Below the pieces are notes generated by a model. That model worked only from the letters and a program-made list of their open reading frames with translations, made no database searches and was not told the origin of the DNA. From the IMG/VR virus record IMGVR_UViG_3300048834_000491, positions 1-27,547 of that record: 27,547 nucleotides of DNA; one strand, given 5' to 3'. Position numbers and translations under genes: made by a program. The DNA comes from a virus. This document shows, one piece after another, positions 1 through 8,614 of the stretch (position 1 is the first letter of the stretch; the number at the start of each line of letters is the position of its first letter).

Positions 1-889
1 TAAAGTCCCCGAACATAAATCCCTGTTCGCCCAGCGTCAGGAGTGGGGTGTTGTACAGCGGGAGATAGGTATTCGAGTTCGCGCCCGCGTTGACGTTGAC
101 GCGCGGCGTGTTGGTCGTCCAGAACGCATTGTAGTCTTCGACCAGTTCCCCGGTCACGGTCGCCTGCACGCCGCAGCCGATGAACAGGCTGTTATAGACA
201 CCGACAATCTGCCCCGCCGCCAGCGCGGTTTGCACGCGCACGCCTTGCGCCCCGGTGAACTCGCAGTTGCGAGCGATAACACCACCCACGCGGTCGACGC
301 GAAGCGCAGCGCCTGTGCCGCTGCGGATAAAGATGCAGTTTTCCAATTCGTGCCCAACGTCGTTGAGCGTGGTCGAGTTATTGAACTGCACGCTGGCTTG
401 TGGCTGTCCGATGAACAGACACTGACGAATGCGATTGTTCAGCTGTGCCGCCCCGTTGACGACGATCCCGTTGGCAGGCGACATGAACACACACTGCTCC
501 ACAATCAGGTCAATCACGCCGCCTGCTGAAATGCCGTTGTTGGTCGCGCCCTCGAAGCGAATGCCGCGAAACGTGCGGTAGTGGTGCTGTACGCTGGCGT
601 TCGGGGAACGCGCCGCCGTCAGGTCGTCGTTGCTGCCCGAAAAGCGCACCGCGCCACCGACGCGGTCAGTGAGCAAGCCGCCCTCGTCCCCGACATAAGT
701 GATCGGGCTGCCACTCACGCCGCTCACGTCTGTCGTCAGCGTTTCGCGGTAGACACCGGGCGCAAGTACCACCGTATCGCCAGCCGCAACCGGGATGTCT
801 TCAGCGCCGTTGGGCGTCAGTTTGCGGGTCGCGTAGGTTTGCCCGTCATTGCTGTCGCTGCCACCGCTCCCGACATAATAAATTGCCAT
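1..889 (-). CDS. Parallel beta-helix (pectate-lyase-like fold) virion protein, C-terminus cut by window edge
   Basis: An open frame of 296 codons runs off the left edge without a stop. It starts at the ATG at 889, preceded by GAGAGGG. The N-terminus (MAIYYVGSGGSDSNDGQ) is the usual opening of right-handed beta-helix proteins, in which a short Gly/Asp-rich strand precedes the first coil. Repeated short strands with Cys, Asn and hydrophobic positions follow (IRFEGATNNGIS, IEQCVF-like, IRQCLFIGQ, LENCIFIRSG, IARNCEFTG), which is the ladder pattern of this fold. It lies 3 bp after the secreted-protein gene in the tail-fibre cluster, so a tail spike or fibre role, possibly carbohydrate binding or cleaving, is inferred. 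No catalytic residues can be assigned and the missing C-terminus could carry another domain. Confidence 0.8.
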   Translation of the reverse strand, partial: MAIYYVGSGGSDSNDGQTYATRKLTPNGAEDIPVAAGDTVVLAPGVYRETLTTDVSGVSGSPITYVGDEGGLLTDRVGGAVRFSGSNDDLTAARSPNASVQHHYRTFRGIRFEGATNNGISAGGVIDLIVEQCVFMSPANGIVVNGAAQLNNRIRQCLFIGQPQASVQFNNSTTLNDVGHELENCIFIRSGTGAALRVDRVGGVIARNCEFTGAQGVRVQTALAAGQIVGVYNSLFIGCGVQATVTGELVEDYNAFWTTNTPRVNVNAGANSNTYLPLYNTPLLTLGEQGFMFGDF

Positions 890-892
890 GCG

Positions 893-1342
893 CTACCCTC
901 TCAGTTCGTCTAGCAAGGCGTCGATGTTCGCCCGCGCCGTCGCGCCCCAATGCCCCGGATGTCCGTCCTCAAGCTCCTCAAGCGTGAAGATTGCCGGGAA
1001 GTACAAATCGGGTTGACCGGGCATTTCGTGAACCAGAATGTAGATGCTGCCATAGCTGTCGTCGCTGGTATCCAGCGTGATTCGGTATTTCGCCTTCGTG
1101 TTCGGCGGGAATGGGCTGTTGTGATACCACTCGTCGCGGTAGGCGGGTTCCAACTGCCAGTTTTCGATCTGCCGCAACAGTTCCGCGTCCGTGCTGCTCA
1201 TGCCGCGCACCCACACTTTGATGAACCCGCCGCCCGTCACGTCGCCAAGCGTGAATGTCTCCGTGCGGCGCGCCGCCGCGACGTTGACGCTCAACACGAG
1301 CGCGACGAACAGGTACGCGAAAAGAAGCACTTTCGTGTGCAT
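893..1342 (-). CDS. Small secreted protein of unknown function
   Basis: This 149-residue protein begins with a Lys near the N-terminus, a hydrophobic run (about residues 5-22) and an Ala-rich stretch ending AAARR. This is a typical Sec signal peptide with cleavage expected around residue 24. The mature part is acidic with many aromatic residues and shows no family I recognise. The ATG at 1342 has AAAGGC upstream. It sits between two beta-helix genes at the end of the tail cluster, with 3 bp to the next gene. A signal peptide is unusual for a virion component, so it may act at the host envelope (lysis, superinfection exclusion or surface modification); that role is inference only. No lipobox Cys is seen at the cleavage site. 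Confidence 0.7.
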   Translation of the reverse strand: MHTKVLLFAYLFVALVLSVNVAAARRTETFTLGDVTGGGFIKVWVRGMSSTDAELLRQIENWQLEPAYRDEWYHNSPFPPNTKAKYRITLDTSDDSYGSIYILVHEMPGQPDLYFPAIFTLEELEDGHPGHWGATARANIDALLDELRG

Positions 1343-1392
1343 GGTTTGCCTTTGGCTAGTTTTCGAGTGTTCCGAGTAATGCCATTACCTAC

Positions 1393-2451
1393 TCACTCCG
1401 ACACGTAGCCCGGTGAGACGTAGCCGACGCCTGCCAGTCCGACGGGCACGAAGTCGCCTTCCGGTGGCGTGCCTTCCGTAACGTAGCCGAATACCTGCGG
1501 GCGCGCCTGCTCACCCCAGCGGGCAATCTGCCGCCCGTCGAGCGTTTCAATGAGCGCCGGAGCCGTCGCGTTGTCGACGTCCGTCCAGACCGACTTGCCT
1601 AAGCCGCCCGCGCGATTCGGATGCACGTCCAGCCAGACGTCCGCCAGCGTCACCGGCGCGGAATTGGCGTTCGGATGCACCCACAGCAGGTAGCGCCCGG
1701 TCGGGTCGGCGGCGATGTTGACGCGGCTCAGGAAGACCGCGCCGTGCCCGTTGGTGGCGTTGAAGTCCGCTTTGAACAGGAAGCCCTGGTAGTCGGTGCT
1801 GCCCGTGAAGCGGTCGATGCGCAGTTCGCGCACGTTGCCCCAGGTCTGCACGAGGTCGGGGTGATTGTCCTTGAACGTCACCTGGTCGCGCGCATGAACG
1901 TGGTCGATGCGGATGTTCTGGAGCTGCACCGTCGCCTCAGGCGCGTCAATCTGGATGCCTTCGCTGATGTCCTCGCCGTCGAACAGCCAGCCCTCGCCGT
2001 GAAAGACGCCGCGCGTGTCGCGGATTAGCAAGCCTCGCCGCTGGTTGATGCTGGGGTTCGCGCCCTGGTGCGGAATGCGGACGTGCCCGCCGATGGCGAC
2101 GACGTTCCTGCCGCCGACAATCGCCAGCGCGCCGGGGATGATGTTCGGACACTCCAGGAGGTAATCGCGCGCAGGGTCGAGGTTCACCGTGCCCGGCGCT
2201 GTCACGACGCGGGTAATCGGGTCGACCAGCACCGGCGGGGCGTAGCGAAGTTTCACGGGCTGCGGGGGCGTCGGCGCGGGTTCCGGCTGGGGCAGGGGTG
2301 GGGATTCCAGCCGCGCAATGGTCTCACGCAGCTCATCCACCTGTTTGAGCAGCAGCGCTTTCTGGGTTTCCAGCAGTTCAATGGTCACACCGCGCCGGTC
2401 GTATTCGTCCAGCCACGCTTTGACCGCGGTCGTCAGTTCATCCGGCGTCAT
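1393..2451 (-). CDS. Coiled-coil plus beta-helix tail fibre/spike protein
   Basis: The protein has 352 residues in three parts. Residues 1-50 are charged with a heptad-like leucine pattern (LLETQKALLLKQVDELRETI), a probable trimeric coiled coil. Residues about 50-66 form a Pro-rich linker (PPLPQPEPAPTPPQP). Residues about 85-330 carry beta-helix-like strand repeats (ALAIVGGRNVVAIGGHVRI, LLIRDTRGVFHGEGWLFDG, VQLQNIRIDHVHARD). This layout of stalk, linker and beta-helix is common in phage spikes. The ATG at 2451 follows a GGTGCAGGG leader, and a copy of the repeated promoter element lies about 35-65 bp upstream. Enzymatic activity cannot be claimed. The C-terminus has repeated GYV motifs (VGYVSPGYVSE). 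Confidence 0.75.
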   Translation of the reverse strand: MTPDELTTAVKAWLDEYDRRGVTIELLETQKALLLKQVDELRETIARLESPPLPQPEPAPTPPQPVKLRYAPPVLVDPITRVVTAPGTVNLDPARDYLLECPNIIPGALAIVGGRNVVAIGGHVRIPHQGANPSINQRRGLLIRDTRGVFHGEGWLFDGEDISEGIQIDAPEATVQLQNIRIDHVHARDQVTFKDNHPDLVQTWGNVRELRIDRFTGSTDYQGFLFKADFNATNGHGAVFLSRVNIAADPTGRYLLWVHPNANSAPVTLADVWLDVHPNRAGGLGKSVWTDVDNATAPALIETLDGRQIARWGEQARPQVFGYVTEGTPPEGDFVPVGLAGVGYVSPGYVSE

Positions 2452-2485
2452 CCCTGCACCTCACTCTGCCTGCTTGTCTTATTTC

Positions 2486-2516
2486 AGCATGGCAGGAATC
2501 GGGGGCAGTTACGCGC
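2486..2516 (-). promoter_or_regulatory. Putative late promoter, copy a (weak match)
   Basis: Minus strand reads GCGCGTAA, 17 bp, then CATGCT followed by GAAAT. One base differs from the GCGCGTTA box and the -10 hexamer fits TANNNT poorly, but the spacing and the following GAA agree with the other copies. It lies in the 100-bp gap between the glycosyltransferase and the coiled-coil fibre gene. Confidence 0.45.
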
Positions 2517-2551
2517 TTCTGTGGTTGTGAGAGGGGTGGGGCGTTAGCGGG

Positions 2552-3955
2552 TTAGTGGCAGCGGTGGAGGCTGACCCCTGCGGGTTCGCGCCAGAGCGGC
2601 TCACCACAAACGGGTGGCGGCGCGGCGTTTGCCCAGGTGTTGATTTCCGCGAACAGGAAGTCGGCAGCTCCCACGCCGTCAATGGGGTACTGCTGGATAT
2701 AGACGGCGTCGGGACGGTTGAGTTGCAGCGTCCAGAGCAGTGTCGGCTGGCGAATGTACACCGTCTCGTCGCCGTCGCGGTACCGTGCGATTGCATCCAC
2801 CATATCACTCGGATAGCGGTACGGGTGCTGGTAGTAATCTGCCAGCCCGACCACGCTTGCCAACGTGAACGCCGTCAGCACACACGCCAGCGTGAGCCGC
2901 GACGCTTGCGCCAGCACAGCGGCAGACAGCAGCGCCAGCGGAATAGCAACCGCGCTCAGGTGCAGCCATTTGAACATGCCGTCGCTGAACCGCGCGCCTG
3001 CCCACAGCATGGCATAGCTGACCGCCACCCACAGGAGCGGGAGTGCCAGCCCGTGTAATCGTCGGCGCTGGCGAACCGCGATCAGCAGCAGGGGCACGGC
3101 GACCCCTGCCATGAACAGCACTGTGCCGACCGACCAGCCCGGAAAGCCGTTGTGGAGCACGTTCAGTGCGTGGTAAAGGAAGTCCGACGCCGCTGGCAGC
3201 GTCTGTCCACGGCTAATCACATGGATGTCGCGGCGCAGGTACTGCATGTAAATCAGCAGCACCAGCGCCCCGTAGACAGGCACACGCCGGATGATCCAAT
3301 CGAGCCGATTCACCCGCCGTCCGCGTACCACCTGCACCAGCGTCAGGATGTCCTGCACGAACACAATCGGCATGGCGGCGACGTGGGTCAGCGCAACCAA
3401 CACCCCCGCCAGCATGTTCAGGCGCGGGCGCTTTTCCAGCCAGAACACCAGCGACAGCGTGGCGAACAGCGTCGCCAGCGCATACGGACGCGCTATCTGC
3501 GAGAACGTGACCGGGGCATACGCAAGTCCGACAAGCAGCGCCGTCATCAGCGCGGCCCGGCGTCCATAGAGTCGGAAGGCGGCGCGACTTGCCAGCGCCA
3601 CGGTGAGCACGCCTGCCAGCACCGAGAGCCAGCGCACGGCAAAGCGTCCGTCGAACAGCGTCTGATGGACGCTGGTCAGCAGGAGGTGCAGCGCATTGTT
3701 TGGCTCCGGCGACAGGATTTGTGTCAGCGTGTAGCCGGACGGATGCGCGAGATAGTAGCTGTTGACGTAAGACCACGTTTCGTCAATGTTCAGTTCGGGC
3801 GCAGTCAATCCGTGGAGGCGCAGCCCGAACGCAGTCAGCAGGACGGCGGTGAGGACGAGATAACGGACGTAGAGCGCGGACATGGGCAGGACGTTCTCGT
3901 AAACCAGCAAGCGCCTTGATCTTAATGCGGTTTTTGGCAGCGCAGGATTAAGCAT
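2552..3955 (-). CDS. GT-C fold membrane glycosyltransferase (PMT_2/GT39-like)
   Basis: The sequence resembles polyprenyl-phosphate-sugar-dependent transferases of the PMT_2/RgtA-like superfamily. It has a first membrane helix (about residues 30-47), then the acidic catalytic loop motif NIDETWSY with Asp58-Glu59, then an amphipathic segment, and the family-typical SQIARPYALATLFA stretch. About nine or ten hydrophobic helices follow and the C-terminus (about 370-467) is soluble. Such enzymes move a sugar from a lipid-linked donor to a surface glycan or protein on the outer face of the membrane. I chose the ATG at 3955 because it overlaps the upstream stop (TAATG) and has AAGG 7 bases before it. 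A start 60 bases further upstream is possible but would overlap the fibre gene. Its place between tail-fibre genes suggests modification of the host receptor; substrate unknown. Confidence 0.85.
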   Translation of the reverse strand: MLNPALPKTALRSRRLLVYENVLPMSALYVRYLVLTAVLLTAFGLRLHGLTAPELNIDETWSYVNSYYLAHPSGYTLTQILSPEPNNALHLLLTSVHQTLFDGRFAVRWLSVLAGVLTVALASRAAFRLYGRRAALMTALLVGLAYAPVTFSQIARPYALATLFATLSLVFWLEKRPRLNMLAGVLVALTHVAAMPIVFVQDILTLVQVVRGRRVNRLDWIIRRVPVYGALVLLIYMQYLRRDIHVISRGQTLPAASDFLYHALNVLHNGFPGWSVGTVLFMAGVAVPLLLIAVRQRRRLHGLALPLLWVAVSYAMLWAGARFSDGMFKWLHLSAVAIPLALLSAAVLAQASRLTLACVLTAFTLASVVGLADYYQHPYRYPSDMVDAIARYRDGDETVYIRQPTLLWTLQLNRPDAVYIQQYPIDGVGAADFLFAEINTWANAAPPPVCGEPLWREPAGVSLHRCH

Positions 3956-5511
3956 TACGTCGCCTTCGTCGTCGCCCAGTAATGCCAGCCGCCGTTTCTG
4001 CGACTGACGCGCCAAACCGTCGTGCCCGCGCCAGCGTCGTCGACTTCCCCCTGAAAGCCGTCATTTTGAGCGCCAAAGGCACTCGTCAATTCTGCGTCCG
4101 TTGGCGGGTTGCTCACGTTGGCGTCGCTCAACGCCAGTCCGCCGATCACCTCTTTCTTGTACCCGTAGATACTGAGGCGGGTCGTACTGGTGAATGTGCT
4201 GGTCGGGTCGTTGAAAATCTTCAGCCCGATCCGGTCAATTGCCCCGGTGTTCCGCCAGAAGAACGAGTAGAAGCGCACGTCCATGTTGGCGCTGTCACGC
4301 GCGACGACCATTTCAACCAGCACCCGCTTGTGGAAGCTGGTATCGCCCGGATTGAAGATCGTGATCTTGACGCTGGAAGCGTAGCCCGCTGGCGTCGAAG
4401 CGGACGACCCGCTGACGATAAAGCCGACCTGGTTGTTTGCCTCGGCGTTCACGGCGGCGCCGTTGCTGCCGCCGATGTTCTGCGTGTAGTAGTTGGTCGC
4501 CGTGGTGTCGAGCGCCCCGCCGCCCGTAGCGAACTCGATGTGACCACTGTCCGCCGTCGCGTTGACCGTGCTTTCGGCGTTCTCCAGAAACAGTTCGAGG
4601 CGGTCATAGTCGTCAAACGCGCTGTTCGACAAGTCATACTTGCCGCTCGTCGGCGCAAGGTTTTCGTAAAGCGGTGTGGCGGTGATGCGCTCCAGACTGC
4701 CGCTGCCACCGACGATGACCGGGTTGATGAACTCCAGCCCGTCTTCGGCAGATTTGACCCGCGCCAGCTTCAGCGCCTGCCCGCTGTACGATGCCGGCAC
4801 GTCGGTCAGGTCGGTGAACGCCCCGCCCCCGCCGCCCAGGTCCGCACTGTTGACGATCGCCCCGCTGGCCCGCTTGACGACCCGCAAGCCCTTTTGCTCG
4901 GTGATCTCGATGTCTTCTTCGTTATAGAACTGAAACTTATCCGTTGGGCTGCCGCTGTTGTGGCGCAGGGTAATCGTGTCGCCCGCGTCGGCAAACAGCC
5001 ACGCCTCGTCGCCCACCGCCAGCCCGGTCAGCCCGTCGCAGTCGTCCGTCGTGCTGCTTTCTGCCGCCAGCAGCAGGAAGCGGTCGTCGCCCGCGCTGGC
5101 GACCCCGCTGCTGATCAGCTTGATGACTGGGTCGCCAAAGGTCGGCGGGGGGACGACCGCGCCCCACTCCGGCACCGGGTACGCCGGCAAGTCCAGCCCG
5201 CCGCTCTCCGTGCCGTAGAGGCTGACCCCATCGAGCGGATCGAACTCGAACGCGACCAGCACCCCGCGCACGGTCTTGAACTTGCAGCGCACGTAGGGAT
5301 TCAGCGCCACGCGCGGCACGCAGACGGTGTGCTCAATCGCCAGACCGCGCTGCACCTGGCAGTACACGTAGCCAGGCTGTTCCGGCACGTGGAACTCATA
5401 GGACGTTCCGGCGCTGTTCTCCCGTCCCAGGTAGCCCCAGTCAAATTTTGCCTCGTCTTCGCGCTGCAGAAACCGGCGCAGCCCCGCAAGCGCCCCGTCC
5501 CGGCTTGGCAT
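3955..5511 (-). CDS. Tail fibre / receptor-binding-type protein
   Basis: The protein has 518 residues and sits directly after the hub gene. An N-terminal region (about 1-130) probably attaches to the hub. Around residues 232-263 lies the DLTDVPASYSGQ...KSAEDGLEF motif, often seen at the junction between fibre stalk and head domain. Residues about 280-465 are rich in Thr, Ser and Gly and look like a beta-sandwich ending in STTRLSIYGYKK. A short C-terminal module of about 50 residues (PPTDAELTSAFG to the Trp-rich end) closes it. GGGAG precedes the ATG and the gap to the hub gene is 13 bp. The function is inferred from motif and position; the ligand is unknown. Confidence 0.75.
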   Translation of the reverse strand: MPSRDGALAGLRRFLQREDEAKFDWGYLGRENSAGTSYEFHVPEQPGYVYCQVQRGLAIEHTVCVPRVALNPYVRCKFKTVRGVLVAFEFDPLDGVSLYGTESGGLDLPAYPVPEWGAVVPPPTFGDPVIKLISSGVASAGDDRFLLLAAESSTTDDCDGLTGLAVGDEAWLFADAGDTITLRHNSGSPTDKFQFYNEEDIEITEQKGLRVVKRASGAIVNSADLGGGGGAFTDLTDVPASYSGQALKLARVKSAEDGLEFINPVIVGGSGSLERITATPLYENLAPTSGKYDLSNSAFDDYDRLELFLENAESTVNATADSGHIEFATGGGALDTTATNYYTQNIGGSNGAAVNAEANNQVGFIVSGSSASTPAGYASSVKITIFNPGDTSFHKRVLVEMVVARDSANMDVRFYSFFWRNTGAIDRIGLKIFNDPTSTFTSTTRLSIYGYKKEVIGGLALSDANVSNPPTDAELTSAFGAQNDGFQGEVDDAGAGTTVWRVSRRNGGWHYWATTKAT

Positions 5512-5524
5512 CCCGTTAGCTCCC

Positions 5525-8500
5525 TTAAGTGAACGCGCTCAGATCGCCTTGAATGTTGGAGAAATAGCGCTGCCCGCCTACGTCTGTGAAGAAGGACGGG
5601 GCGTTAATGTTCACCCACGTCCCGCCGAGGTTGGTCGTGAACTTGCCGTAACCAAACGTCCCCGCGCGGTTCCAGGCGATGATCAAGCCGCTGTGCAGCG
5701 CGTAGCCGTTGAGGTTAATGCTGTAGTCGCTGGCGCTCGGCATCAGGCTGTTGTAGTAAGTGACATTGTCGCCACCGTCGATCGTCACCCCCACGCCCCG
5801 CTGCGTGGCGAAGTAGACCACGTCACCCAGGAAGGTGAAGCTCATCAGGCTCCAGCCTGCCAGGCACCCCATCGCGTGCGCTGCCCCGCCGCCGGCATTG
5901 ATAAATTCCTCGACCGACCACGTCCCGCCATCATTGACCGAGAGGTTCAGTCCGCCCCGATTGCCGCTTCCGCCCGCGATGTAGACTTGCTGGCTGCCGT
6001 CCCGGATGTTGAGCGTGCTCCCATCCTGGCGCGTGTAGGGCACATTCGGCTGGTAGGTGGTGATAATGTTGCTATCCGTTTGCAGGTCCGTCGCCACCAG
6101 CGACCAGCTCAGTCCGTGGTCGGTCGACTCGTAAATCGAATCGCCCGAAAACGGCACGCCGACGACCGCGTAGAGCACCCCTTCCCCGACCGCGACTTTA
6201 ATCGACGAGGCGCTCGGTCCGCCCGCGCCGCCTGCCGCCCCGCCGACGCCGACGACCGTGAAGCTGCTGCCCTTATCAAACGAGACCGCGACCGCGTTGT
6301 TTCCGCCCGCGATCAGAATCCAGTCTTCAAGGTAGGGCGACAGCAGGAGCTGGTTGCCATACTGCGCCGGGTCGCCGAAGATCGCGTCGTTGTCGGCGAT
6401 CTGCGTCCAGCTCGTAAACGACTCCATGCTCGGCAGGTGGTACAGCCCATCATCGGACAGGTGGAACCACTCGTCATAATTCCAGGGGTTCGCGCTGTCC
6501 CAGATGCCATTTCCGCTTAACCCGGTCGAGCGGTCGAGCCATACAAAGCTGCCGGTGCCCAGGTCGAAGCTGTACGACATCCCCACATGCGGACCGTTGG
6601 CGTCGGCGCTGTAGAATGCGACCGGCAGTTGGTCGACGCCGCCCCAGATCGGGATCGGGTTGACGACTGGGGGCACGGGACCCAGCACCGGTTCGCGGAT
6701 AATCACGCGCGGCGGTGGCGCGACCGGGCGCGGATCATCCTCCGCAATTGTGCCAAACGTCTCGCGCTCAACCGTCACCCGTTGAGTCAGGAAGCCGCCC
6801 GCGTCGTCGAGCGCGAACTGCACCTCGCTCGGCAAACAGCGCTCCGTGCTCAGCGTCTCGCTCAGCCAGTCGACCGCGTCCGCGCTGATAGTCACCGTCA
6901 CCCACTGCAGCAGCGCCGGCTCAATCCCGCCGTCCGCGCCGTGTGCCAGCGTCAGCCGCAGCAGGTGTTCGTGGGTGTTGCGGCGGGCATAGTCCTGCCC
7001 GAGCCGCCGGTAGAACTCGGGCGGGTTGCGCGCCAGCGACATCACGCTCAGGCGCTCCTCGCCGCTGCCCCGTCCGCGCACGCGCCCCGGCGCGATGCCG
7101 TCGACCTCCGGGGCAGCCGTCGTCACATCCGCCGCGTTGGTCGTGCTGACCAGCGCCGTGGTGCCCTTCAGCGACCCGACCGGCGGCTCCGGCTGCTGCC
7201 TGCGCTCCACGGTCGACCAGTCCGCTTCGGTAATCGCCGCCTGTACGGTTGCGGTGCGGTCGGCTTCCTCCTGGCGCAGCGGGTCAACAATCACCTGCAG
7301 GCGTCCCCGGCTGTCACAGGTCAGCCGGCGCCCATACGCCCGCGCCAGGTTGTCGCAGAGCGCATAGCAGGAATTGCCGCTGGTCGACCACTGTGTGAAC
7401 GGGTAGTTGTCGCCGTTCGTTAAATCGAGGGCGATGTCGCTGAACGCCGGTGCCCAGGTGTGCCAGACCAGCTCCCACCACAGGTAGCGGGGCAGGGTCG
7501 CCGATTCCATTTCATATGGGTGCGCTGCCGACGCCGCCCGCGCCATCCGGCTCGGCGCGCGCCGCATCTGCTTCAGCCGTCCCGCCACATCGACCGCCCG
7601 GATCGTTGTGTCGCGCTCGGTGTCGGTGCGCCCCGCCGCGCTGCTGCCCTCGATGCCGTCGAGCCAGCCCGCGAACTTGCACTCCCAGCCGCCCAGCGCG
7701 TCTTCCACCCCATTGAAGCGCTGTTTGACCAGCAGCATCACCACCGTGCCCGGCGGGTAGTCCGCCGGGTCGAGCCGTTCCTTCAGCCGCGCGGTCAGCA
7801 CCTGCCCGTCGACGGCGCGCGTCCAGCCGATGTTGTAGGCAGTCGCCAGCGGGGCGTTTTCGCCCGTCTCCTCCAGCGCCATCACGCAGAAACGTCGGGG
7901 AATCGCCCCGCGGCCCATTTCGTCGAAGCCGGTGCGCGTCACCCAGCGGTAGCCGGGCGGGAACTCGACCGTGATCGCGTCGTCCAGGCTGGTGCCGCTG
8001 GTGATCGTGCCGTCGCCAACGTCGTATTCCTTCGAGTTGGTGAACCAGTCCGGCGCGTCCGGCGACACGGTATACGCGCCACTGCCGTCGAAGGTCAGTT
8101 CGAGCACGTCGTCGCCGTCGACGAACCCCAACGTGCCTAGCCCGCCCGTATTGCCGACGTGCAGCACGGGTGGCATGAAGCCGCTGCTGCCCAGGTCGTA
8201 GTCCATCGAGACCGAGTTGGGGTAGGGGTTGGTCTTCGCCGGGCGCTCCCACATCTCGTACAAATCGAGCACCGTCACATAGGCGTTGTCGAGCAGCTCC
8301 ACTTCGCCCGCCCGCCGCCCGCGCGAACTGTAGCCGATGTAGAGCACCGTCGACGTCGCCACATCCTCGTAGGTCGTGCTGTCGGCGCGCACGTAGCTGC
8401 GCCCCAAATCCCACGCGCCTTCCGACGTGCCGATCAGCACGGTCATCCCGACCTGCAAATCGGTGTACGCCCCGGTCGTCACGTTGTCGAAGGTGATCTG

Positions 8501-8614
8501 TGCGGTCGGGTAGCTGGTGGTCGCCTGGTTGACGCGCGCGACGAACACGCGCCGGGGCTTCATGATCCAGAGCCAGCCTTCGGCGCTCTGCGGGTGGTCG
8601 CTCCAACTCGGCAT
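5525..8614 (-). CDS. Large tail hub/baseplate protein fused to BNR-repeat (sialidase-like propeller) region
   Basis: This 1029-residue protein lies at the hub position, two genes after the tape measure. Residues about 1-620 form the tail-hub-like part, a series of beta-rich domains without recognisable enzyme motifs. A Pro-rich linker follows at about 625-658 (PVAPPPRVII, GPVPPVVNPIPIW). Residues about 660-1029 carry repeated Asp-box-like motifs (SFDKGSSFT, STDHGLSWS, SVNDGGTWS, TIDGGDNV) spaced about 50-60 residues apart, as in BNR/sialidase beta-propellers. The start overlaps the upstream stop (TAATG), which suggests coupled translation. Asp boxes are structural, so glycan binding is possible, but no sialidase Arg triad can be demonstrated. 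Confidence 0.8.
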   Translation of the reverse strand: MPSWSDHPQSAEGWLWIMKPRRVFVARVNQATTSYPTAQITFDNVTTGAYTDLQVGMTVLIGTSEGAWDLGRSYVRADSTTYEDVATSTVLYIGYSSRGRRAGEVELLDNAYVTVLDLYEMWERPAKTNPYPNSVSMDYDLGSSGFMPPVLHVGNTGGLGTLGFVDGDDVLELTFDGSGAYTVSPDAPDWFTNSKEYDVGDGTITSGTSLDDAITVEFPPGYRWVTRTGFDEMGRGAIPRRFCVMALEETGENAPLATAYNIGWTRAVDGQVLTARLKERLDPADYPPGTVVMLLVKQRFNGVEDALGGWECKFAGWLDGIEGSSAAGRTDTERDTTIRAVDVAGRLKQMRRAPSRMARAASAAHPYEMESATLPRYLWWELVWHTWAPAFSDIALDLTNGDNYPFTQWSTSGNSCYALCDNLARAYGRRLTCDSRGRLQVIVDPLRQEEADRTATVQAAITEADWSTVERRQQPEPPVGSLKGTTALVSTTNAADVTTAAPEVDGIAPGRVRGRGSGEERLSVMSLARNPPEFYRRLGQDYARRNTHEHLLRLTLAHGADGGIEPALLQWVTVTISADAVDWLSETLSTERCLPSEVQFALDDAGGFLTQRVTVERETFGTIAEDDPRPVAPPPRVIIREPVLGPVPPVVNPIPIWGGVDQLPVAFYSADANGPHVGMSYSFDLGTGSFVWLDRSTGLSGNGIWDSANPWNYDEWFHLSDDGLYHLPSMESFTSWTQIADNDAIFGDPAQYGNQLLLSPYLEDWILIAGGNNAVAVSFDKGSSFTVVGVGGAAGGAGGPSASSIKVAVGEGVLYAVVGVPFSGDSIYESTDHGLSWSLVATDLQTDSNIITTYQPNVPYTRQDGSTLNIRDGSQQVYIAGGSGNRGGLNLSVNDGGTWSVEEFINAGGGAAHAMGCLAGWSLMSFTFLGDVVYFATQRGVGVTIDGGDNVTYYNSLMPSASDYSINLNGYALHSGLIIAWNRAGTFGYGKFTTNLGGTWVNINAPSFFTDVGGQRYFSNIQGDLSAFT

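Noticed and set aside
1380-1396. Palindrome GTAATGCCATTAC between fibre and secreted-protein genes
   Set aside because: Short, overlaps the fibre-gene end region, single copy and with no T-run; chance is an adequate explanation.
3982-5532. Long open frame on the plus strand (over 500 codons)
   Set aside because: It mirrors the fibre gene, is rich in Arg, Ala and Val as expected for the antisense of a GC-rich gene, and has no ribosome site or domain.
5514-5538. GCGCGTTC near the hub-gene end, similar to promoter copy e
   Set aside because: It is formed by codons for Ser-Ala-Phe at the hub C-terminus and no TANNNT follows at 17-18 bp; the next gene starts almost at once.
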